64,000 bases of DNA from positions 124,001 to 188,000 of the forward strand of contig NZ_JACHXK010000003.1 in assembly GCF_014192105.1 (NCBI RefSeq), written 5' to 3'. A program made the translations under genes and the position numbers. The notes beneath the pieces are model-generated. The model had not been told where the DNA came from. It was given only the letters and a program-made list of their open reading frames with translations, and ran no database searches. This document shows, in pieces, positions 17,704-24,564 of this stretch. This DNA is from Paenibacillus phyllosphaerae (lineage in GTDB: Bacteria > Bacillota > Bacilli > Paenibacillales > Paenibacillaceae). Position 1 is the stretch's first letter; each line of letters begins with the position of its first letter.

Positions 17704-17871
17704 ATGAACCGTAAAGTAAGCGCCAAAAAAGTGAGCAAAAAAGCAGCTTCTTTCAAAAAAGTGGCAGGAAAATCCGGACTGAGAGCGCCAAGAGGCAACC
17801 GCGGCTGTCAAAATCTCGGACTGAACCCGGGCTGTACGTCGATTCTTTACACAGCCGTGTGCACGGTGTAA
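17704..17871 (+). CDS. lanthipeptide precursor peptide 2 (basic leader, C-x8-C-x8-C core)
   Basis: A 55-residue paralogue of the peptide encoded at 17304. The leader MNRKVSAKKVSKKAASFKK, then VAGK, is nearly identical; the core differs but keeps RAPR, NR, NLG and the three cysteines at 35, 44 and 53. Hydroxy residues in the core are Ser24, Thr45, Ser46, Thr50 and Thr54, more than in peptide 1. Thr50-A-V-Cys53 is conserved as T-x-V-C and is a likely methyllanthionine ring. ATG 17704 has the same GAGGGGG ribosome site. There is no GG or GA protease motif at an obvious leader end; cleavage near AGK or LRAPR is a guess. It directly precedes the LanM gene. Confidence 0.78.
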   Translation: MNRKVSAKKVSKKAASFKKVAGKSGLRAPRGNRGCQNLGLNPGCTSILYTAVCTV

Positions 17872-17908
17872 TGGATTACGGCCAAGCGTGAAGATCAACA
17901 GAAGCAGG

Positions 17909-17930
17909 GTGGACATGGCAACGTGTTCAC
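17909..17930 (+). terminator. hairpin between precursor 2 and lanM
   Basis: GTGGACATG (17909-17917) and CGTGTTCAC (17922-17930) pair with some G-U and close a GCAA (GNRA) tetraloop. Like the hairpin at 17507 it is followed by TCTCTTTG. A weak terminator here would give many precursor transcripts and few lanM transcripts. A possible GTG start for lanM at 17923 lies inside this stem. Confidence 0.5.
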
Positions 17931-17967
17931 TCTCTTTGTTATAGAGGGACTTAGGGAGTTGATTCGA

Positions 17968-20900
17968 TTGGCAATTGATAAAGCGGTTTTACTAGCCATC
18001 GCGCATCGAGCAAGGAGTCTCTATGAGCGGTCGAATGCGAATGATAAGGAACCGACGCCATCCATACTCGTTTCGCTAGAACAGTCGGACCAATGGAGAG
18101 AGGCCGTCGCCCCCGAGAATGAGCTGCTGTTCCGACAACGGCTGCAATGGGATCAATGGACGATTCAGGTGTCCGAAGCTGTATCGGAAGAAGCCGAATG
18201 GAGCGACGCTGCGGAATTCCCGCAATGGGTACGCACATTAGAAGAGACGTTGCTGAGCTGTTCGCCTTCCGCCTCTGTGTCCCCTCGGTTCCTGAACAAG
18301 CAAGATCCTCTGCCATTCGAGCCGTTGTTCACCCCATTCGTTCATATGGCCGTTCGGCGGCTGCAAGATCGAGCCGCGGGTTTGCTGGACGGCCTGCTAT
18401 CCGAGAGCGCGCAACGCGGGCTGGAGAGAAGCTTGCTGAAGCGGCTGTCCCAGATCGGCGCACAGTCCTTCCAATGGGAGTTCATCCTGCGCAAATGCTA
18501 TCGCAATGGCAAGAGAACCGGAACCAAACGTTCCCGGAAGAAATACGATTCCTTCATTAAAGACCTGCTCGGCGGCGGTTACGCCGATTTCTTCCTCGAC
18601 TACCCCGTATTAGCCAAATCGCTCTCCGTCGCTTGCGACCAATGGGTCGACGCGCTTCACGAGTTATTGCTGCGGCTTGAAGCCGACCTGCCGGATCTCG
18701 AACAAGTCTTCCAGCATAGCCAAGTGTTTGGTCAAGTGGTTACCGTCGATCCGCATCTGTCCGACTTTCATCACGATGGGCGATCCGTATTCATCTTGAC
18801 GTTCGCATCGGGTGGGAAAGTCGTCTACAAGCCTCGCGACCTGGGGATGGAGGAAGCCTTCTTCCATCTGTTGCAATGGCTGAACGTCGCAGGGGCATCG
18901 CCGGCTTTGTATGTGGCAACTATACTTAATCGCACCGCATACGGATGGATGGAATTTATCGAGCAATCGCCCTGCGATAGCGAAGAGGCAGCGGGCCGCT
19001 ATTTTCACCGGGCAGGAGCTCTTGCCTGTATGCTCTACGTCCTGAAGGGCACGGACTTCCATTACCAGAACATCATTGCCCATGGCGAACATCCCGTTCC
19101 GATCGATCTGGAGATGCTGCTCTATCCGGATAAAGCGGTTGCGCTGAGCGACGCTGAGCGTCTCGACTCGGTTCAGCCAGCCATCGGGCAGACGTCGGTG
19201 CTTCACACGGGGCTCTTCCCAACCAGTGAGACCATGATGGAGGACGAAGAGGGACAGGTACATGATTTATGCGGATTCGGCGCGGAGACATCCATGGAGA
19301 CGTCTTTCGAGGAGCCTGTCTGGGAGGACATCAATACGGACGGGATGACCTGCGATTTTATGTATCAGAAGTCTCCTGGCTCGAAGAACGCAGCTTATCT
19401 TGGCGCGCGAATCTTACATCCGTATGAATGGAAGGATGCGATCGCAGCCGGATTCCAAGCCATGTATACGCTCTTGATGGAGAAGAAGCAGGAATTGCTC
19501 GCCGCGGACGGCCCGCTCACGTTGTTCCGGACGAAGAAGTTACGTTATATTTTTCGGAGCACCGGCGATTACTACCAGCTCTATAAGGAAAGCCTGTATC
19601 CAGAATCGATGAGCGGCGGCATTCAACGCAGCATCATCTTCGATCAGCTTGCTGGCGCTATGGTTGGCTCTGCCCGCAAACCGTTACTGTGGCCGCTCAT
19701 CCGAGCTGAGCATCTGGCAATGGAACGAATGGACATCCCGTATTTTACGGTGGCCGCGACGAGCACCTCCTTGACGCTGCCAACGGGAGATATCATCCCG
19801 TGCGTATTCATCCAATCAGGTTATGACGGCGTATGCGCTCGCTTGCGGCAGCTATGCGATCAAGATAGACACAAGCAAGTTTCCATCATCCGGAATGCGT
19901 TCAGCGGCAAACAAGCTTCGATCGAGCAATCCTTGCTCCCGTCAGATCAAACCTTCTTCGCGCTTGCCGACCAACTCTTGCCCGTATCGCAAGCGGATTG
20001 CCTCCATGAAGCCGTCAATATTGCGGAAGTGGTCAAAAACGATCTCGACTTTAACAGCAGCAGTTACGCGATGCTGACCAACATCCACCACCTGTATTCG
20101 GGGAACGCCGGTATCGCGCTATTCTTAGCCGCCGCGGCAAGCGTAACGGGAGATCAGGCTAGCGAACGCCTCGTTCACCAACTAACTGAAGCGACATGCG
20201 CCGGTTTATTAGACCGTCCACAATCAGGCATCGCCACAGAACTGGGGATCGGAGGAGGCGCCGGATTAGGCTCCATCGTCTATTCCTTCGTCCTGATCAG
20301 CCGATTCCTGCAAGATGCGAGCTACCTTGCCAAGGCAGAGCGGATCGCTGACTTGATCACGGATTCCGCTATTGAAGAAGATACGCGGTATGATCTCGTG
20401 TACGGATCTTCAGGGGCGCTGCTCGCCTTGCTCGCGCTGCACCATGCCACGCGCAATCCGGTGCATCTTGAACGAGCCATCCGGTGCGGGGAACGATTGT
20501 TGGAGCAGCGCGTACCTAGTCACTTAGGCTTCCGGGCATGGAACCATGCAGCCATTCCGCTTCCCGAAGGATACCTGCTGACCGGATTGTCGCACGGAAG
20601 CTCCGGCATCGCGTATGCGTTGTGCCGTCTGTACCGGGCCACAGCCGACGCTTCCTATCTGGAAGCGGCATTGGAAGCTTTCGACTATGAAGACCATACG
20701 TACTCGGAAGCTTGGGAGAACTGGCCGGATTACCGGGCAACGGCGAGCGGGGATGAACCTAACTACCGCGCGAACAGCTGGTGTCATGGCGCGACAGGCA
20801 TCGGCATGGCACGACTGGCTGCCCTTCAGATGAATATCCTCACGGACCGTACAGGACTGGAGCGTGCTCTGACGAGAAGTATGGGGAGCGAATGGAGCGG

Positions 20901-21177
20901 CGCTTGCCATCTATGCTGCGGGCATTATGGGCGCATCGATTTCCTGCTGTCCGCCTCGGAAGCGCTGCAAGATGAAGAGCTGTCGGCGCATATGTTGAAG
21001 CGTACTGCTTGGGTCTTGAATCGGCAGAAGAATTCCGCCACCTTCGGTCTGACGATGGATTCCCGCACGGGCGGCCCGGCGCTCGGCTTCTTCCAAGGCT
21101 TATCGGGTATCGGTTACGAGTTATTGCGATTGTCCGATCCGAAGCGGTTCCCTTCGGTGCTGCTGTTTGAGGTTTAG
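17968..21177 (+). CDS. lanM: class II lanthipeptide synthetase LanM, CCG type
   Basis: A 1069-residue bifunctional enzyme that phosphorylates and dehydrates Ser/Thr of a precursor, then adds Cys thiols to form (methyl)lanthionine. The N-terminal dehydratase (DUF4135) covers about 130-510, with GGKVVYKPRDLGMEEAF, the nucleotide-binding lysine region, and VPIDLEMLLYPDK. The C-terminal LanC-like cyclase covers about 700-1069 with SHGSSGIAYAL, NSWCHGATGIG and LCCGHYG. Likely zinc ligands are Cys939, Cys983 and Cys984: the CCG arrangement of ProcM-like, more reactive LanMs rather than the usual Cys-Cys-His. I chose TTG 17968 behind TTAGGGAG; a GTG at 17923 would add 15 residues but sits in a hairpin and lacks a ribosome site. 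No transporter or leader protease gene is adjacent. Confidence 0.93.
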   Translation: MAIDKAVLLAIAHRARSLYERSNANDKEPTPSILVSLEQSDQWREAVAPENELLFRQRLQWDQWTIQVSEAVSEEAEWSDAAEFPQWVRTLEETLLSCSPSASVSPRFLNKQDPLPFEPLFTPFVHMAVRRLQDRAAGLLDGLLSESAQRGLERSLLKRLSQIGAQSFQWEFILRKCYRNGKRTGTKRSRKKYDSFIKDLLGGGYADFFLDYPVLAKSLSVACDQWVDALHELLLRLEADLPDLEQVFQHSQVFGQVVTVDPHLSDFHHDGRSVFILTFASGGKVVYKPRDLGMEEAFFHLLQWLNVAGASPALYVATILNRTAYGWMEFIEQSPCDSEEAAGRYFHRAGALACMLYVLKGTDFHYQNIIAHGEHPVPIDLEMLLYPDKAVALSDAERLDSVQPAIGQTSVLHTGLFPTSETMMEDEEGQVHDLCGFGAETSMETSFEEPVWEDINTDGMTCDFMYQKSPGSKNAAYLGARILHPYEWKDAIAAGFQAMYTLLMEKKQELLAADGPLTLFRTKKLRYIFRSTGDYYQLYKESLYPESMSGGIQRSIIFDQLAGAMVGSARKPLLWPLIRAEHLAMERMDIPYFTVAATSTSLTLPTGDIIPCVFIQSGYDGVCARLRQLCDQDRHKQVSIIRNAFSGKQASIEQSLLPSDQTFFALADQLLPVSQADCLHEAVNIAEVVKNDLDFNSSSYAMLTNIHHLYSGNAGIALFLAAAASVTGDQASERLVHQLTEATCAGLLDRPQSGIATELGIGGGAGLGSIVYSFVLISRFLQDASYLAKAERIADLITDSAIEEDTRYDLVYGSSGALLALLALHHATRNPVHLERAIRCGERLLEQRVPSHLGFRAWNHAAIPLPEGYLLTGLSHGSSGIAYALCRLYRATADASYLEAALEAFDYEDHTYSEAWENWPDYRATASGDEPNYRANSWCHGATGIGMARLAALQMNILTDRTGLERALTRSMGSEWSGACHLCCGHYGRIDFLLSASEALQDEELSAHMLKRTAWVLNRQKNSATFGLTMDSRTGGPALGFFQGLSGIGYELLRLSDPKRFPSVLLFEV

Positions 21178-21213
21178 AGCAAGCTGCGGAACCATTAGAG
21201 GGTTAATAGGATG

Positions 21214-21245
21214 ATAGGGGGCGTATCTTGTCCCCTATTCGTTTG
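21214..21245 (+). terminator. possible terminator after lanM
   Basis: ATAGGGG (21214-21220) and CCCCTAT (21232-21238) followed by TCGTTTG; short stem and weak T-run. Confidence 0.4.
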
Positions 21246-21363
21246 CTCTACCTGATCCTTGCATTTATTCCCGCACAGCCGTGCTATGATAAGGCGTAAC
21301 GGAATTTTCATGATATTGGGCAGGCGATAACCGAATCATTGTACATAGGGGAGGAAGGCACGA

Positions 21364-22062
21364 GTGAAGAAGATTCTTGTCATCGATGATGAAGCGGCTA
21401 TCCGAGACTTGATTGAGCTTGTCCTCCGGAGGGAGAACTTTCTGGTGCAGACAGCGGAAGATGGCGCTACGGGACTCCAGGCGTTGGATTCCTTTAAGCC
21501 GGATTTGGTCGTGCTGGATTTGATGCTGCCGGACTATTCCGGTTATGACCTGTGCAAGGAAATGACCAAGAAACATGCGATTCCGATCATTATGTTATCG
21601 GCGAAGAGCGAAATTATCGATAAAGTGCTGGGACTTGAACTGGGTGCGGAGGATTATCTGACCAAACCTTTCGATAATCGGGAGCTCATTGCCAGAATCA
21701 AAGTGGTGCTTAGAAGATACGAGAACAACAACCAGAATAGGCACGGCGAAGACAGCCAGATGCATTATGGCGAACTGTCGTTTGATCTGGAAACCAAAGT
21801 GGTGCTGAAGAACGGAACGCCGGTTTCGTTGACGGCCAAAGAATATAAAATTCTCGAAACGCTGCTCAAGAGACCCGGAAAAATTTTCACAAGGGACGAA
21901 CTTCTGGAGATCGCGTGGGGATATGATTTTCTGGGGGACAGCCGCAGCGTGGATATGACTATCATGCGGTTAAGAAGGAAGCTGGAGGATGACGCCGAAA
22001 ACCCTAAGTACGTGAAGACCATCTACGGATTCGGCTATCAGCTGGGAGGCGACGCTACCTGA
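21364..22062 (+). CDS. OmpR/PhoB family response regulator
   Basis: A 232-residue two-component response regulator. The receiver domain (1-120) has the acidic pair DDE at 9-11, phospho-acceptor Asp in VVLDLMLPDYSG (about 52), the LSAKSE switch and Lys in EDYLTKPFDNREL. The winged-helix DNA-binding domain (about 130-230) shows the OmpR features SLTAKEYKILETL, GKIFTRDELLEIAWGYDF and DMTIMRLRRKLEDD, then YVKTIYGFGYQL. GTG 21364 follows GGGGAGGAAGG. It is translationally coupled to the histidine kinase that follows. Lying right after lanM, it could regulate the lanthipeptide locus, but an upstream extended -10 (TGCTATGAT near 21276) suggests its own promoter. Confidence 0.93.
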   Translation: MKKILVIDDEAAIRDLIELVLRRENFLVQTAEDGATGLQALDSFKPDLVVLDLMLPDYSGYDLCKEMTKKHAIPIIMLSAKSEIIDKVLGLELGAEDYLTKPFDNRELIARIKVVLRRYENNNQNRHGEDSQMHYGELSFDLETKVVLKNGTPVSLTAKEYKILETLLKRPGKIFTRDELLEIAWGYDFLGDSRSVDMTIMRLRRKLEDDAENPKYVKTIYGFGYQLGGDAT

Positions 22063-23459
22063 ACTACGCAACCCGACTTTTGTTGACTTACTTATTCTTC
22101 TCCGTCCTATCCTTTGCCATCATTATTGTTTCCGTGGACAAGGCGATCGACTACTATAGTTTCAAGACCATAGAGAAGAAAATGATCGAAAAGGCCGACT
22201 TGTATGAGCTGTCCTTTAGGGAAATCATCGCCAAAGCTGAAAGTTCAACGGGCGGGGGTGAAGTCTCGGATGTGCCGAGAACCGCGCTCGAGAGGTTGAA
22301 AACATCCGGCAAGGAAGTGCGGATCTACGATAGAAATCAGTCGTTATTGGGATTGGCGGTGGATGGCATCGTCATACATAATGGCACGCCTTTGATATTT
22401 AAGGGCAACATCGAGAATGCCCTGAAGGGAAATTATGCTTATACCGTCGCCGATACGAAATTGCTGTATTTTGCGATACCCATTCAGAACATGTACTATG
22501 AAAATGTTTATGCGTTCGAGTTTGTGGAGGACATTTCCTATTTTTACGAGACCATGGATCAAATCCGCACGATTCTGATTGCCGGCGCAGTAGGTTTCCT
22601 TGTTCTGATCACGCTTGCAAGCTTATTCATTGCCCGCAATACGACCAAACCGATCCAATATTTGCTTGGCGCGACGGAGAAATTCTCCAAACAGCAGTTC
22701 CAGCAGGTCCACTTGAACCGCAAAGACGAGCTTGGGATGCTTGCGGCAGGATTAAATCAGATGGGGATACAATTAAACGACTATATCCAGCATCAGAAAC
22801 AGTTTGTCTCCAATGTCTCGCATGAATTGAAAACGCCGCTTGCCGCGATCCGAGGGTTCTCCCAATATTTGTACGAGGGTGAGACAGAAGATAAGAATTT
22901 GCAAAAAATCTATTCACATCTCGTGAATGAATCGGACAGGCTTACCCTGCTGATCAACGAACTGTTAACGTTATCTCGATTTGACAAGGCGGGAACGGAT
23001 GAAATAGGCAAGGAAAAGACAGATTTGTCCGCGTTAACCGAGCGTGTCGCAGCGGAGATGCGCTCCAAAGCCGAAACCAAAGGAATTACGTTGGAAGTCA
23101 AGCCGGGCAAAACGGCTTTCATCGATGTCAATCCAATCTTGATGACGCACGCCATTGCGAATCTTGTAGATAACGCCATCAAGTACTCCAATGCCGGCAC
23201 GCGGGTTAGAATCGAAACGTTGGTCGGACAGAAGGAAGCGGTTATTCGGATCAGCGATCAGGGGATCGGCATTCATGAGGATGAGATTGCCCGGGTTCAA
23301 GAAAGATTCTATCGAGCGAAGAATGCGAATGCTGCCAAAGGTTCAGGCCTCGGGCTCTCCATGTGCAAAGAAATCGTCGAGAAATTCGACGGACGCTTGA
23401 CCATTGAAAGCAGAATCGGCGTGGGCACCGTCGTCTCCATCATTCTTCCCCTAGCTTGA
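22059..23459 (+). CDS. sensor histidine kinase, probable CTG start
   Basis: A 466-residue membrane kinase paired with the regulator at 21364. Helix 1 (about 6-25), an extracellular sensor of ~135 residues, helix 2 (about 165-187) and a HAMP linker (NTTKPIQYLLGATEKFS) lead into HisKA with SHELKTPLAAIRGF (His255) and an HATPase domain with NLVDNAIKY (N box), SDQGIGI (G1) and GSGLGLSMCKEIVEK (G2). CTG 22059 overlaps the regulator stop as CTGA and has GGGAGG 9 nt upstream. It gives LNYATRLLLTYLFF, a natural kinase N-terminus; TTG 22080 has no ribosome site and loses seven residues. A CTG start is rare, so this needs protein evidence. Confidence 0.88.
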   Translation: MNYATRLLLTYLFFSVLSFAIIIVSVDKAIDYYSFKTIEKKMIEKADLYELSFREIIAKAESSTGGGEVSDVPRTALERLKTSGKEVRIYDRNQSLLGLAVDGIVIHNGTPLIFKGNIENALKGNYAYTVADTKLLYFAIPIQNMYYENVYAFEFVEDISYFYETMDQIRTILIAGAVGFLVLITLASLFIARNTTKPIQYLLGATEKFSKQQFQQVHLNRKDELGMLAAGLNQMGIQLNDYIQHQKQFVSNVSHELKTPLAAIRGFSQYLYEGETEDKNLQKIYSHLVNESDRLTLLINELLTLSRFDKAGTDEIGKEKTDLSALTERVAAEMRSKAETKGITLEVKPGKTAFIDVNPILMTHAIANLVDNAIKYSNAGTRVRIETLVGQKEAVIRISDQGIGIHEDEIARVQERFYRAKNANAAKGSGLGLSMCKEIVEKFDGRLTIESRIGVGTVVSIILPLA

Positions 23460-23562
23460 AGTTAGTTACAAGAATGATACAGGATTGTTGTTAGTCTAAT
23501 AAATTGTTTTCATAAAATGACTTCATAAGGCTTAACAAATTCAATTATGGAGGGAATTTATT

Positions 23563-24243
23563 ATGAAAGCATTGAGAAAACCAGCAACTGTGGTGTTGCT
23601 CGCGGTACTGACTACGACATTGTTGGCGGGATGCCAAGAACAACGGGAAGATTCGGCGGCAGGCAATTCAACAACCAATAACGCAGCGGCTAGCAATTCG
23701 TCGGGCAATTCATCGAATAATAGCACGGATTCCGAGGTGATCAAGGAGGGCACGATCCCCAAGGAAGGGAACGTGATCCTTAACGAGCTCGCTTTTGTGC
23801 ATGAAGATCAGACCGTTGCTCTATCTGACGTTGTTGACCAAACGAAGCTTGAACGTATATTCGGCAAGGCGGAAGAGATCACGTCCCACACCTATTCGGC
23901 AGACGATGGTTTGAATATGGATCAATTGCTTGGCCGCACGAAGATCCTATACCAATATCCGGGACTTGAGATCGAGACATTCGACGCGGGCAAAGGAAGC
24001 GAATTCCGTATCACCACGATTGAGATTACCGATGCCAAATATGCCACGATCCGAAACATCAAAGTCGGCGACAGTGTCGAAGAGCTGACTAAAGCGTATC
24101 CGGAAGGAAAGCTGATGGGAGACGGGGCGACCGCCGCAGAAGATAGTTTCCGATACGAGCCGGTAAATTATGTGGATGTCATGACATTCCACATCAAAGA
24201 TGACAAGATTGCGGGTATTCGCATTAGCACGCTGTTGGATTGA
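23563..24243 (+). CDS. lipoprotein, unknown function, linked to two-component system
   Basis: A 226-residue lipoprotein: MKALRKPATVVLLAVLTTTLLAGC gives a perfect LLAGC lipobox with Cys24. A long Ser/Asn spacer (about 32-56: NSTTNNAAASNSSGNSSNNST) tethers a folded domain of ~165 residues. The fold part (DQTKLERIFGKAEEI, FRITTIEITDAKYATIRNIKVGDSVEEL, YPEGKL...YVDVMTFHIKDDKIAGIRIS) follows the beta-lactamase-inhibitor-protein/SmpA-like pattern in which a short helical pair and four strands are repeated. ATG 23563 is preceded by GGAGGGAA. It lies 103 nt after the kinase and may be its accessory sensor or target; unproven. A terminator follows. Confidence 0.8.
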   Translation: MKALRKPATVVLLAVLTTTLLAGCQEQREDSAAGNSTTNNAAASNSSGNSSNNSTDSEVIKEGTIPKEGNVILNELAFVHEDQTVALSDVVDQTKLERIFGKAEEITSHTYSADDGLNMDQLLGRTKILYQYPGLEIETFDAGKGSEFRITTIEITDAKYATIRNIKVGDSVEELTKAYPEGKLMGDGATAAEDSFRYEPVNYVDVMTFHIKDDKIAGIRISTLLD

Positions 24244-24299
24244 ACGGGCAACATTCCAACATTCCATGAGCGCAACTTGTAAGACATTTTAATCTTTAG

Positions 24300-24332
24300 G
24301 GTCCAACCACTGAGAAGCGGTTGGACCTTTTT
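24300..24332 (+). terminator. rho-independent terminator
   Basis: GGTCCAACC (24300-24308) and GGTTGGACC (24319-24327) with a 10-nt loop, followed by five Ts. Ends the two-component/lipoprotein unit. Confidence 0.9.
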
Positions 24333-24496
24333 GGCATTTACGAACAAAGAGCAATTTCACGCAACGACAAGGATTTCCTCGTTGATCCTTGTTTTCCATG
24401 TATTGGTTCCAGGCTTGTATACATACGGTATATCCCAACACTTGCCGCTTAAAAATGTTCCGATTCCCCCGCCCACGTGCTACAATGGATTCTAAA

Positions 24497-24543
24497 GTTA
24501 ACCGCTTAACTCATACCTTTAAACGATAGTGACAACGCTTACA
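24497..24543 (+). promoter_or_regulatory. GTTAACCGCTTAAC motif and cre-like site before the AraC-type regulator
   Basis: GTTAACCGCTTAAC (24497-24510) resembles sequences in front of iolD (36232) and the second solute-binding gene (57033). TGACAACGCTTACA (24530-24543) differs at one position from the Bacillus CcpA consensus TGWAANCGNTNWCA. Both lie within 70 nt of the regulator start. LacI-family/CcpA control is inferred. The rest of the gap back to 24333 shows nothing recognisable. Confidence 0.5.
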
Positions 24544-24564
24544 TGAAAGTGCGGGAGGGTGAAC

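Larger units (their letters stand above)
17250..17940 (+). repeat. tandem duplication carrying both lanthipeptide precursor genes
   Basis: The segment around 17255-17535 recurs around 17655-17930. Shared parts are the palindrome-like TGCATTAACTAT(A)AATGCA upstream, GTCGGACAAGGTGAGGGGG as leader and ribosome site, the first ~70 nt of the gene almost unchanged, and a 3' hairpin followed by CTCTCTTTG. The coding ends have diverged more than the leaders, as expected for duplicated peptide genes. Confidence 0.8.
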
